From Bacillota bacterium (lineage in GTDB: Bacteria > Bacillota > Desulfotomaculia > Desulfotomaculales > Ammonificaceae): a stretch of DNA of 64,000 bases. The stretch is from NCBI GenBank assembly GCA_040755295.1, contig JBFMBK010000009.1, positions 1-64,000 of the forward strand. Direction: 5' to 3'. The notes beneath the pieces are model-generated. The model was not told where the DNA came from and did not search any database. It saw nothing but the letters and a program-made list of their open reading frames with translations. Shown piece by piece: positions 33,445 through 43,965 of this stretch (its first letter is position 1; every line of letters begins with the position of its first letter). The position numbers and the translations under genes are program-made.

Positions 33445-34320
33445 ATGCCATCCTTACGTGATTACAGGCGGCGCATAAAAAGCCTCCAGAGCACCCAGAA
33501 GATATGTAAAGCGATGAAGGCTGTAGCGACTGCCAGAATGGCGAAGGCGCAAGTAGCGGTTACGGCGGCGCGCCCTTATGCCCGGCAGATTCATGAGGTT
33601 TTGGGGCGCCTGTCCAAGGCGGCAGGTGATGTAAGACACCCGCTTTTAGCAGTGCGCGAACCCAAAAAGGTCTGTTATATCGTAATTACCGCAGACAGAG
33701 GGCTTTGCGGCGGTTTCAACAGCAATGTCCTGCGCGCGACGATGCGTGAATCCAGCGCGCACCCCGGCGCGGATATCATTGCTGTAGGGCGCAAGGCAAG
33801 GAACTTCTTCCGTTTCCGCCGGATACCGATGCAAGGTGAGTTCGTCGGCTTAGGCGATGACATAAAGTTCGCGAATGCCCGGCTGATTGTGAAGGATGCC
33901 ATCGATAAGTACGCGAGCGGCGAGTATGACGCGGTTTATGTGATTTATTCGAAGTTTGTTAACATCCTTGTTCAGCAGCCCACGGTGGTAAAAGTGCTGC
34001 CGGTCGAGCCGCCCGCGGCGGAAGAAGGAGCGGCCGGCGAAGAAAGTAAAAAGGGTCCGCAGCCGCTGTACATCTTTGAACCTTCAGCGGAAGCCGTGCT
34101 TTACGACCTGCTTCCGAAATACGTGGAAACAGTTGTTTTTCACGCCATACTTGAGTCAAAGGCCGGCGAGCACAGCGCGCGTATGACTGCCATGGACGGT
34201 GCGACGAAGAGTTCGGCGGAAATGATCGACACGTTTACACTGAAGATGAACCGGGCACGGCAGGAAGGTATCACGAAGGAGTTGCTGGAGATCGTAAGCG
34301 GCGCGGCGGCGCTCGAATAA
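33445..34320 (+). CDS. atpG: ATP synthase subunit gamma
   Basis: A 291-residue rotor shaft subunit. The N-terminal helix (PSLRDYRRRIKSLQSTQKIC) and C-terminal helix (MDGATKSSAEMID) form the coiled coil inside the head; ITADRGLCGGFN marks the globular part. An insert of about 15 residues rich in Glu and Ala (near residues 190-205) is longer than in many homologues. ATG 33445 follows GGAGGTGAGG. Confidence 0.96.
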   Translation: MPSLRDYRRRIKSLQSTQKICKAMKAVATARMAKAQVAVTAARPYARQIHEVLGRLSKAAGDVRHPLLAVREPKKVCYIVITADRGLCGGFNSNVLRATMRESSAHPGADIIAVGRKARNFFRFRRIPMQGEFVGLGDDIKFANARLIVKDAIDKYASGEYDAVYVIYSKFVNILVQQPTVVKVLPVEPPAAEEGAAGEESKKGPQPLYIFEPSAEAVLYDLLPKYVETVVFHAILESKAGEHSARMTAMDGATKSSAEMIDTFTLKMNRARQEGITKELLEIVSGAAALE

Positions 34321-35760
<1,440 letters not shown>

Positions 35761-35773
35761 GGAGTGACTGGTA

Positions 35774-36190
35774 ATGGCTGAAAAACTCCAGAAGTTAGTT
35801 GTCGTCACGCCGGTCCGCGTCGTTTTTACCGACGAGGTAAGGATGGTAAGTGCGCGCGGCGCCGGCGGTGATTTGGGTATACTGCCCGACCATGCGCCGT
35901 TGCTGACGAGCCTGAAGACCGACGCGGTACGCATTCAAAAAGACGGTCAGTGGCGGCAGATGGCGGTCAGCAGCGGTTTTCTGGAAGCCAAAGACAACCG
36001 TGTGGTTATCCTTTCCGACGCTGCGGAACTGGCTGAGGAAATAGACGTAGAACGCGCACGCCGGGCCAAGGAACGCGCAGAGGAACGCTTGCGCAGCAAG
36101 ACGGCAGATATTGACCTCATCAGGGCTGAGGCGGCGCTTCTCCGGGCTCTGGCCAGGTTGAAGGCGGCCGACATGGCGGGACGCCGGTAA
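35774..36190 (+). CDS. atpC: ATP synthase subunit epsilon
   Basis: A 138-residue protein with the N-terminal beta sandwich (VVTPVRVVFTDEVRMVSARG, then LGILPDHAPLLTSL) and the two C-terminal helices that can inhibit ATP hydrolysis. It ends the operon, with a strong terminator 30 bp further on. Confidence 0.95.
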   Translation: MAEKLQKLVVVTPVRVVFTDEVRMVSARGAGGDLGILPDHAPLLTSLKTDAVRIQKDGQWRQMAVSSGFLEAKDNRVVILSDAAELAEEIDVERARRAKERAEERLRSKTADIDLIRAEAALLRALARLKAADMAGRR

Positions 36191-36220
36191 AAACCTTTTA
36201 ACAACAAGACTGTTTTCTAT

Positions 36221-36265
36221 GGGGGCTGTCTCAAATAGCTTTTGAGACAGGCCCCTTTTATTTTC
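36221..36265 (+). terminator. Terminator of the atp operon
   Basis: GGGGGCTGTCTCAAA (36221-36235) pairs with TTTGAGACAGGCCCC (36241-36255) with only one mismatch or slip, followed by TTTTATTTTCC. This is one of the strongest terminators in the window. Confidence 0.92.
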
Positions 36266-36361
36266 CTTCAGCGGCTTCCGATAAACTCACCGATTTCAAT
36301 CCCTCCACTAAACACGCCGGCATAACCCCCTGGGAGGTTGCTGCAAAACTGCGCCTGTCTG

Positions 36362-36388
36362 TTTTAGAAGTCGGATGCAGGATGCCGG
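36362..36388 (-). repeat. Dispersed intergenic repeat, partial inverted copy 3
   Basis: Read on the minus strand, GGCATCCTGCATCCGACTTC followed by TAAAAC resembles the core of the copies at 17583 and 24796 (TCCTGCATCC, then CTTCTGAAA). The 260-bp stretch around it, between atpC and spoIID, holds no gene. Confidence 0.4.
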
Positions 36389-36554
36389 AGAGAGACTTCG
36401 TTCTTTCCCCTTAAAATGGTAATACTGGTCGGTAAAAGGTAGTATCTTATAGTACGCGCCCTTTTCGGGAGACAAACCATAATAATCGCTCTTCGAAGGG
36501 TCGCCGGCGTACATAATGCGGGAAGTCGCGGTCAAACCTGCCTGGGGGGGTAAT

Positions 36555-37520
36555 ATGAGGCTGAGAGCAGGACTGTTACTTTTAATGGCAGCCGTCATTT
36601 CCATCGTATGGTTTTATCCCGGCAGGGTTGCGAGGGAAAGGGTTGAAATCCGCCAGACGGGCCAGGACATACGGCTGTACCGGCACGGGCCCGGCACCGT
36701 GGAGACGATACCGTTGGAGGAATACGTTGTCGGTGTGGTGGCCGCGGAGATGCCGGCTTCGGCGCCGCTTGAAGCGTTAAAGGCACAGGCGGTGGCGGCG
36801 CGCACCTATTCCATGCGTCGCATTATTTCGCGGGGGGTGGCCAATAACCCGCACCCCGGTACCGATATCTGCGATGAGCCGAAGCACAGCCAGGCTTATC
36901 TAAGCCGGGAGGACCTGAAAAAATCGTGGGGGCCGATCGCTTATTATCGCTACTATTACAAAGTGCGGCGGGCGGTGGCGGAAACCTCCGGACTAGTTAT
37001 CACTTACAAGGGACAATTAATCGACCCTGTTTATCACGCTTCGTGCGGCGGCTGCACCGAAAACGCGCGCGACGTTTGGAAATTCGATATACCGTATCTA
37101 AAAAGCGTTCAGTGTCCTTATGATTTGAAGACCAGACCGGTGGAGAGCCGTTCCTTCACGCTGGCCCAACTCCAAGGTCTTATATCTCCGAAGAACACGA
37201 CGACAAGCGCTTCCGAGGACGGAAAGGGGGAGGGACAGCTGACCATAACCATCACGGATGTAACCGCAACAGGCAGGCCCAAAGAGGTCGCGGTCAGCGG
37301 AAAACCCGTTTCCGCCACGATCGTTCGTGAACGGTTGGGACTTAAATCCACCAGATTCACCTGGAACATTAAGGAGGACCGCGTCTTATTCACCACGGTA
37401 GGTTACGGGCATGGTGTAGGGCTTTGCCAGAACGGCGCTATGGGAATGGCCGAAAACGGATGCGGTTTCGGGCAGATACTCACCCATTATTACAGCGGCG
37501 TGCAGGTTGTTAAATATTAG
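36555..37520 (+). CDS. spoIID: Stage II sporulation protein D, lytic transglycosylase
   Basis: About 321 residues from ATG 36555 behind GGGGGGTAAT. An N-terminal membrane anchor (AGLLLLMAAVISIVWFYPG) is followed by the SpoIID fold. The catalytic Glu is in LEEYVVGVVAAEMP, and the zinc-linked YHASCGGCTENA motif and the C-terminal GYGHGVGLCQNGAMGMA are present. It cuts septal glycan during engulfment of the forespore. The usual murA lies not upstream, and no M23 peptidase (spoIIQ) follows. Confidence 0.94.
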   Translation: MRLRAGLLLLMAAVISIVWFYPGRVARERVEIRQTGQDIRLYRHGPGTVETIPLEEYVVGVVAAEMPASAPLEALKAQAVAARTYSMRRIISRGVANNPHPGTDICDEPKHSQAYLSREDLKKSWGPIAYYRYYYKVRRAVAETSGLVITYKGQLIDPVYHASCGGCTENARDVWKFDIPYLKSVQCPYDLKTRPVESRSFTLAQLQGLISPKNTTTSASEDGKGEGQLTITITDVTATGRPKEVAVSGKPVSATIVRERLGLKSTRFTWNIKEDRVLFTTVGYGHGVGLCQNGAMGMAENGCGFGQILTHYYSGVQVVKY

Positions 37521-37540
37521 GAGTTTAGACTCCATTTTTT
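37520..37540 (+). terminator. Short terminator behind spoIID
   Basis: GGAGT (37520-37524) pairs with ACTCC (37529-37533) around TTAG, followed by A and TTTTTT. The stem is only five pairs and overlaps the stop codon, so strength is uncertain. Confidence 0.5.
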
Positions 37541-37785
37541 GTCGGCTGACACCAAAATGCGATAATTTTCTTCTTGAAGATTATTGGAGAGGCGGTAGTT
37601 CTAAATGCATTCCGGTCCGTTAAGCGTATGACCCGTGGATTGCATAACGTTCCGCCCGGTTCAGTAACGTCCGCCTCTCAAGGAACGAATGGATGAAAGA
37701 CGGCGAAAGCCGCCTCTGGACAAGCATTTCCCTTAATTATGCAGCATATAGTTTAGGTAACAGAGCGGAACCGGGGGGTAGGGTG

Positions 37786-38037
37786 ATGCAGGAGTATATC
37801 CAGCGGCGGGTTCTAGACATCTGTGCGTATATACTCGAGACCCAGGCTACGGTCCGGCAGGCGGCGCAGGTATTTAATGTTTCAAAAAGTACCGTGCATA
37901 AGGATGTAACAGAACGTCTGCCCTCATTAAATAAAAAAATGGCGCAGCAAGTGCGGCAGGTTCTGGACGTCAATAAAGCGGAACGGCACCTGCGCGGCGG
38001 TGAGGCCACCAGGAGGAAATATAAGGACACCGGGTGA
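37786..38037 (+). CDS. spoIIID: Sporulation transcription factor SpoIIID
   Basis: Eighty-three residues from ATG 37786, behind GGGGGGTAGGGTG; an upstream extension in the same frame lacks support. The helix-turn-helix TVRQAAQVFNVSKSTVHKDV and the basic C-terminal region (ERHLRGGEATRRKYK) match SpoIIID, which regulates many mother-cell genes. mreB follows, as in Bacillus (spoIIID-mbl). Confidence 0.94.
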   Translation: MQEYIQRRVLDICAYILETQATVRQAAQVFNVSKSTVHKDVTERLPSLNKKMAQQVRQVLDVNKAERHLRGGEATRRKYKDTG

Positions 38038-38190
38038 AATTTTGCCGAGGCTAAAGGAATTCCCCCAGAATATGTAGAATACACATAGCATCCTGTGCGG
38101 TGACGTTTCGTTTCCCGAAGCCGCAATATACGGCGGTTATTTTTTGGGTAATGTTTGGACGAGTCCGCAAGAGAAACAGGGGGGGATCGG

Positions 38191-39219
38191 ATGCTTGGTT
38201 TCACTCCGGATATCGGAATTGATTTAGGGACGGCAACGGTACTGGTTTATGTCAAAGGCAAGGGGATAGTGCTGAATGAGCCTTCGGTCGTGGCGATAAA
38301 CCGCGATGACAACAGGGTGATATCGGTTGGTGAGGACGCCAGGCGAATGCTGGGGCGGACGCCCGGAAATATTATCGCGGTAAGGCCGCTTAAAGAAGGC
38401 GTTATAGCGGACTATGACGTTACTGAGAAGATGCTTAGGTACTTTATAATGAAATGCGGGTGCAGGCGATTTCTGCTGCGCCCGCGGGTAATAGTGTGCA
38501 TCCCGACCGGAGTCACCAGCGTTGAGGAACGGGCGGTCCGCCAGGCGGCGATTCAGGCCGGCGCCAGACAAAGTTTTCTGATTGAAGAGCCGATGGCGGC
38601 GGCTCTTGGGGCGGGGTTGGACGTGGCCGAAGCGAACGGGTCGATGGTGATCGACATCGGTGGCGGGACCACGGACATCGCGGTCCTCTCGCTCGGCGGC
38701 ATCGTATGCTCCACTTCCACACGCGTAGGCGGGGATAAATTTGATGAGGCGATCGTGCGATATGTGCGGCGCGAATTCAATATGATTATCGGCGACCGTT
38801 CGGCGGAAGAACTGAAGATCGAGATCGGCACCGCGGTTCCTTCCAGTACAATAAAGCGTTCCGGCAGCATCCGCGGGCGCGACCTTGTCAGCGGTCTGCC
38901 GCGTTCCGTAACGGTCAACAGTCAGCAGGTATGGGAAGCGATCCGGGAACCGCTTGACAACATCGTTACCGCCCTCAAGAGTATCCTTGAGTGGACACCG
39001 CCGGAATTGGCTGCGGATATTGTGGACAAGGGCATCGTTATGACCGGGGGCGGTTCACTCCTGGAGGGGATTGACACGCTCCTCTCCAAGGAAACCGGTC
39101 TGCCGGTCTATGTCGCGGAGGATCCGGTATCCTGCGTGGCGCTGGGTACCGGACGGGCTTTGGGAATGCTCAATGTCCTGTCCCGTTCACGGCACGCACG
39201 GGCGCTAAGGGTAGTCTGA
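38191..39219 (+). CDS. mreB: Rod-shape actin homologue MreB/Mbl
   Basis: A 342-residue actin-like ATPase from ATG 38191, behind CAGGGGGGAT. The phosphate loops IDLGTATVLVYVKG and VIDIGGGTTDIAVLSLGG, and the adenosine motif MTGGGSLLEG, are complete. It forms membrane-bound filaments that guide wall synthesis; next to spoIIID it corresponds in position to Bacillus mbl. Its stop shares a base with the next start (TGATG). Confidence 0.94.
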   Translation: MLGFTPDIGIDLGTATVLVYVKGKGIVLNEPSVVAINRDDNRVISVGEDARRMLGRTPGNIIAVRPLKEGVIADYDVTEKMLRYFIMKCGCRRFLLRPRVIVCIPTGVTSVEERAVRQAAIQAGARQSFLIEEPMAAALGAGLDVAEANGSMVIDIGGGTTDIAVLSLGGIVCSTSTRVGGDKFDEAIVRYVRREFNMIIGDRSAEELKIEIGTAVPSSTIKRSGSIRGRDLVSGLPRSVTVNSQQVWEAIREPLDNIVTALKSILEWTPPELAADIVDKGIVMTGGGSLLEGIDTLLSKETGLPVYVAEDPVSCVALGTGRALGMLNVLSRSRHARALRVV

Positions 39220-39770
39220 TGACGCATTACTGGCCTGCGGCGGGAAAGACAAATACCGCCGCTACCATTGAGGCCGCATTGGCCCGGGCCGGGGAACTTA
39301 ACCTGAAACATCTTGTCGTGGCTTCGTGCTCGGGAGAGACGGCGGCTTTACTGGCTGGATGCGGTCTTAACACGGTATGTGTGGCGCACCAGGTCGGGTT
39401 CTCAACGCCGGGCGCAGATGAGATGTCTGTGGAGGCGCGGGCGCGGCTTGAACGCGCAGGGATCAGAATACTGACAACGACCCACCTGATGGCTGGGATT
39501 GACCGTTCGCTCAGATTCAAGTTCGGCGGCGTCTACCCGGCGGAAATCATCGCTTCAACGCTCCGTCTTTTCGGACAGGGGGCCAAGGTCTGTGTGGAGA
39601 TAAGCGTTATGGCGCTGGATGCCGGGATGATTTCTCCCGGCGAGGATGTCGTGGCGGTAGCCGGGACTGCAAGCGGCGCCGATACGGCGGTTGTGATCCA
39701 GCCGGCGCATTCGCAGCACTTTTTTGACACCAGGATCAGAGAGATAATCTGCAAGCCCAGGGTTTTTTAA
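39219..39770 (+). CDS. Stand-alone pyruvate kinase C-terminal-type domain protein
   Basis: A 183-residue protein that resembles the alpha/beta C-terminal domain of pyruvate kinase without the catalytic barrel: TNTAATIEAALARAGE, then HLVVASCSGETAALLAG and later ISVMALDAGMISPGEDVVAVAG. Such proteins are known as single genes in Firmicutes and archaea, but their role is not established; ligand sensing is possible. It is coupled to mreB by a one-base overlap. No signal peptide or membrane helix. Confidence 0.75.
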   Translation: MTHYWPAAGKTNTAATIEAALARAGELNLKHLVVASCSGETAALLAGCGLNTVCVAHQVGFSTPGADEMSVEARARLERAGIRILTTTHLMAGIDRSLRFKFGGVYPAEIIASTLRLFGQGAKVCVEISVMALDAGMISPGEDVVAVAGTASGADTAVVIQPAHSQHFFDTRIREIICKPRVF

Positions 39771-39872
39771 CTTAATAAGGTACCTTTATCTTATTGATAC
39801 ACCACGGAATAAAATTTATAATTTAACTGGTTTAACCGCTAACATATTAACTAAACCTTAAGTGAGGTATAA

Positions 39873-42800
39873 ATGCGGCGGTTTTTATTTTTGTCAGCCC
39901 TTTTTGTGATCTGTTCGGCCGGGATCTGGTGGACGGTATCCGGGTCGGGCCCGGGACCTGCCGGAGAGAACGCCGGGAGCTATAGCTCCGGGGTTTATCT
40001 CGCCGATTCGAATGCCATACCCCGGTTGAGACGCATTCCCGGGGTGCAGGTGGGGGAGGCGGTTTCGCGGGACCGGGTACTGGTCCGTGTGCGCCGTCCG
40101 GTTTCGCTCCCGCGCGGAATAGAGTTCAAGCCGTATGTGGTTCCGGACGTTCCCCCGGAAATAAAAGATGCTCCCGCCCGGAAAACACTACTTTTGAATG
40201 TCGTCCTCTTCTCTCAAGAAGACAAAAAACATATCGCGAAGGTCGTTTATGCCGCCGGCGGTACGGTCATAAAGGGTGCCGGGGAGGAAGGGACGACACT
40301 GCGCGTGAGTCTTCCCGCGGTGTCGGTTGAGAAGCTCTTGCACGAGACGGCGGTCTTGACAGTCGAGGCTTACGAACCGCCGCATTTCCTTTCCGACCGG
40401 GCGGCGGCGGTTACCGGAACGGCGCCGTCGCTTGTTCCCGGATTTATAACACCGCAGGGCCTGTCCGGTTTGGGGCAGATAGTGGGGGTGGCAGACAGCG
40501 GCCTTGACCGAGGAAACCTGGATGACCTTCACCCCGATTTCAAAAGCACCCCGGGAAAGATGCCGAAGGTGGTCATGCTGCGGTCCTGGTCCGGGGGGAG
40601 CACCGCCGACACCAGCGGACACGGCACGCACGTTTCCGGGATTGTTGCGGGAACCGGGGCGGCTTCGGGTGGGGATTACCGCGGTGTTGCCCCGGAGGCC
40701 AGCATCTACTTTCAAGCGATCACCAACGCCGACGGTGAGCCGGACCCGCCGGCGGACTTAGTTTCGCTGTTCAAACCCGCTTACAACGCCGGGGTGCGCG
40801 TACACGTCGACGGCTGGGGCGGCGGATCAAACGGCTATTCATCCGCCTCATCGCAGATCGACCGTTTTTGCTATTACAACCCCGACTTCCTGCCCGTTTT
40901 CGGCGCGGGTAACGGCGGCCCGGCCGGGAAAACCCTTACAAGCGAAGCTAACAGTAAAAACGCCCTGGTCGTCGGAGCGAGCGAGAACCCGCGGCCCCTC
41001 CTGGGGTATACCGATCCCGATGCGGTGGCCCGCATTTCCGGTCGGGGGCCGGCGGGGGACGGGCGGATGAAGCCCGATCTGGTGGCGCCGGGGGTAGGGG
41101 TGATCGCCCCGGCTTCGCGCAGTGCGGCGTCCAACCCTTCCGGTAACAATACTTACATGCGCCAGGACGGTACGAGCATGTCCGCGGCGGTGGGCGGCGG
41201 GGCCGCGGTGCTGCTGCGTGAGTACCTGCGCGGGAAAGAAGGTTATACCACGCCGCCGGCGGCGCTTCTCAAAGCGCTTTTAATCAACGGCGCGCGGCCT
41301 CTTGAAGGGTCGGCGGGCGGCGGTTTCGGCATCCTGGATTTCGCCGGTACGGTCATTGCTTTAAGGGAACACACATTCCGGTTTGCTTCCGAAGAACCGG
41401 GAGCAGGGGAGGGGGAGCGAATCGGATACGAAGTGACGGTGCGGGATGACGACACGCCCCTGAAAGTGACCCTTTGCTGGACTGATCCGACGGCTCTCGC
41501 CGGGGCGTCGCCGGCTTTGGTCAACGACCTCGACCTGGTGGTGGAGGGGCCGGACGGCAGCCGTTACCTGGGGAACGACTTTGCGAAACGGGGCCTGCCG
41601 GACCGGCTGAATAACGTGGAGCAGGTCAGCATACAACGCCCCACACCGGGCCGGTACAAAATATTCGTGACCGGTGTTAAGGTAAGCCGAGGGACGATGT
41701 CCGACGGGCATATCCGGCAGCCTTTCGCTCTTGTTTACGGACAGCCGCTTAAACACGAGGTAGTGGTTACTATTGCGGACAATACGGTGAAACTTGCGAA
41801 TGGCGGAACAATACAGACGCCGCAAACGGCGGCGGCTGTTTTAGACGGTAAAGCGATTACACCCGCGCAGCAGGCGATTATCCCGGGCGCGGACCTGTAT
41901 CTTTGCCCCGACGGAAACAAGGCTTATGTAGTAAGCCAAAGACAATGTCTGTCGCCGGCACGTTTCCTTGAAACGGAGTCCGGAGTCGTAGCGACAAAGG
42001 AAACGCCGGCCATTCAAGACGGGGGGTATCTCGTCCGGACGCCATACGTGACCGTACAGAGGAAAAACTTGCCCGCAGAGTCGATACCGCCGGGAGTCAG
42101 GGCTGTTTTGAAGATCAACCCGTCGACTCAGGAGGCGTGGGAGGCCGAAGCCGACTGGGTGGAGAAGGATGGATTCCTGGCGATTTTGAATGCGAGCCGT
42201 ATTTCGCTTATCGGCGGGGAAAGCTATCCGCTTGAACCGGGGTACTCCATAGCCCGTGAAACCGACCCGGTGGGGCTCGACGCGCTGGACCAGGTTTTCG
42301 GCCCGCCCACTGTGACCGCAGATATTCCTCCCGGGATTCCGCTCAAGCTCCACCTGGACCCGCAGACTCAGAATGTGCTACATATAGCGGTGCGCCAGAA
42401 AGTAATTTCCGGCTTTGTGGAAAAAGTGGCGGATGATAAACTGACTCTGGTCGACGGCCGGACGTATACGTTTTTCCCCGGGGCGCGTGTTTTTCGGGGA
42501 ACCACCGAGGAATCCCCGGACCGGCTGGCGACCGGGGAACACATCACGGGAAACGTTCTGGATGACCGGAAAGGGTTGCTCCAGGTCCGGGTCGATACGG
42601 GGATTATATACGGGCAGATGCTTTATTCCGGTGCAGGAGGGGAAACGCTTAACGTTCAGGACAGCACCGGGAATTACCGGACCTTGCTGATCGCTCCGGG
42701 GGCCTGCTTTTATAAAGGCGCTGTTAATCTCGGATCGACCATACTCGGCTCCGGTCAGTGGTTGCGTGTGACCATGGATTCGCAGGGACGGGTGGCGCGC

Positions 42801-43805
42801 GTAGATGTCGGTGAAGCGACGGGGCAGATGGAAGGCACGGTACAAAGCTGCCAGCCCGAACGCGGGCTGATAGTAATTAACGATGATAATTACCGTGTCA
42901 GTGCGGGGAGCATCATTACCAAAGACGGTTATCCCGTCGATCTGGAGTACATCCGGGCCGGCGAAAAGGTATCGCTCACTTTCTGGAAAGAAGATGGTGC
43001 GGTTCCTGTCGCTCTGGCGATTAAATCGCGAAATACAGAGCAGGCGCCGGCCTTGGAGGTTTCCCCGCCGGTCTCCGGGAAGCCGCTGACCGGTCGGACC
43101 GGGGGAACGCAGCTTTACCTCTACCGGACGGATGGACGCTTGCCGGTGGAAATAGGGCCCACTGGCGAATTTTCCTGCCCGATTGACTGGACAAATCAGG
43201 AACCGGTGCGTCTGGTCGCGGCAGACGCCCGCACAGGCGGGGTCAGCGGTCTGTGGGTAGAACCGCGCAGCGCGAAGGTGTTTAGCGATATCGGCGGGCA
43301 CTGGGCGGAAAAAGAGGTATCGGCGCTGGCCGCCGACGGCCTCCTTGCCGGTTATCCCGACGGAAGTTTTAAACCTGACAGGATATTTACCAGGGTGGAG
43401 TTTGCGGCGCTGTTATCGCGTTTTTCGAAGGAAAGCGTTCCGGCAGGCCCCGTGCCCCGTGATACGCCGCTCTGGGCGCGTGAAGCCGTTCAGGATGTGG
43501 TTTACAACAGGCTGCTGCCGCTTTTCCCCGACGGAAGCTTCCGGCCGTCGCTACCGGTGGACAGAGCGACGGTGGCGGTGGCTCTCGATTCACTCCTTAG
43601 CGGCAGCATTAAGCCCGTCGATACGCCGCCGTACCGGGATTGGGCGACGGTGCCTTCACGGGCCAGGGAAGCGGTGGCCGGGCTCTATGCCCGCGGTTTG
43701 ATGCGCGGGCGGTCGAACGGCCTTTTTGCTCCGCTGGCGCCTCTAACCAGGGCCGAGGCGGCGGTTGTTTTTTGCCGTTCAAAAAACCTTAACCCAGAAT
43801 CTTAG
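39873..43805 (+). CDS. Surface-anchored subtilase with three SLH domains
   Basis: A 1310-residue secreted S8 serine protease. A signal peptide (residues 1-20) is followed by a propeptide-like region, then the catalytic domain (about 195-500) with Asp in VADSGLD, His in SGHGTHVSGIVAG, the oxyanion Asn in VFGAGNGGP, and Ser in DGTSMSAAVGG. Next is a beta-sandwich domain (about 500-620: VTLCWTDP, NDLDLVVEGPDG), as in kumamolisin-like or fervidolysin-type enzymes. A long stretch of small repeated beta domains (about 620-1120) follows. The last 180 residues are three S-layer homology repeats (FSDIGGHWAEKEV, TPLWAREAVQDVV, PSRAREAVAGLY), which bind wall polymers. It probably degrades proteins at the cell surface. 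ATG 39873 follows AGTGAGG. Confidence 0.92.
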   Translation: MRRFLFLSALFVICSAGIWWTVSGSGPGPAGENAGSYSSGVYLADSNAIPRLRRIPGVQVGEAVSRDRVLVRVRRPVSLPRGIEFKPYVVPDVPPEIKDAPARKTLLLNVVLFSQEDKKHIAKVVYAAGGTVIKGAGEEGTTLRVSLPAVSVEKLLHETAVLTVEAYEPPHFLSDRAAAVTGTAPSLVPGFITPQGLSGLGQIVGVADSGLDRGNLDDLHPDFKSTPGKMPKVVMLRSWSGGSTADTSGHGTHVSGIVAGTGAASGGDYRGVAPEASIYFQAITNADGEPDPPADLVSLFKPAYNAGVRVHVDGWGGGSNGYSSASSQIDRFCYYNPDFLPVFGAGNGGPAGKTLTSEANSKNALVVGASENPRPLLGYTDPDAVARISGRGPAGDGRMKPDLVAPGVGVIAPASRSAASNPSGNNTYMRQDGTSMSAAVGGGAAVLLREYLRGKEGYTTPPAALLKALLINGARPLEGSAGGGFGILDFAGTVIALREHTFRFASEEPGAGEGERIGYEVTVRDDDTPLKVTLCWTDPTALAGASPALVNDLDLVVEGPDGSRYLGNDFAKRGLPDRLNNVEQVSIQRPTPGRYKIFVTGVKVSRGTMSDGHIRQPFALVYGQPLKHEVVVTIADNTVKLANGGTIQTPQTAAAVLDGKAITPAQQAIIPGADLYLCPDGNKAYVVSQRQCLSPARFLETESGVVATKETPAIQDGGYLVRTPYVTVQRKNLPAESIPPGVRAVLKINPSTQEAWEAEADWVEKDGFLAILNASRISLIGGESYPLEPGYSIARETDPVGLDALDQVFGPPTVTADIPPGIPLKLHLDPQTQNVLHIAVRQKVISGFVEKVADDKLTLVDGRTYTFFPGARVFRGTTEESPDRLATGEHITGNVLDDRKGLLQVRVDTGIIYGQMLYSGAGGETLNVQDSTGNYRTLLIAPGACFYKGAVNLGSTILGSGQWLRVTMDSQGRVARVDVGEATGQMEGTVQSCQPERGLIVINDDNYRVSAGSIITKDGYPVDLEYIRAGEKVSLTFWKEDGAVPVALAIKSRNTEQAPALEVSPPVSGKPLTGRTGGTQLYLYRTDGRLPVEIGPTGEFSCPIDWTNQEPVRLVAADARTGGVSGLWVEPRSAKVFSDIGGHWAEKEVSALAADGLLAGYPDGSFKPDRIFTRVEFAALLSRFSKESVPAGPVPRDTPLWAREAVQDVVYNRLLPLFPDGSFRPSLPVDRATVAVALDSLLSGSIKPVDTPPYRDWATVPSRAREAVAGLYARGLMRGRSNGLFAPLAPLTRAEAAVVFCRSKNLNPES

Positions 43806-43903
43806 CCCGGCCGCCATAGAGTGACCCTCATTAGAAAGGTGACTATCCAACCGCGTTGTTGTTTCAGCTAATAGTGCCCGATAACGGGAAGCCTGAAGCC
43901 TGA

Positions 43904-43932
43904 ATAAAAAAAGGAACCGGTGAGGTTCCTTT
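43904..43932. terminator. Bidirectional terminator between convergent genes
   Basis: AAAGGAACC (43910-43918) pairs with GGTTCCTTT (43924-43932), with a T-run on the minus strand (TTTTTTTATTC) and a weaker one on the plus strand. It serves the subtilase and the anti-sigma gene. Confidence 0.85.
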
Positions 43933-43965
43933 CTGTATCTTGTGGCAAAAGGGGGGAGTCTTTCA

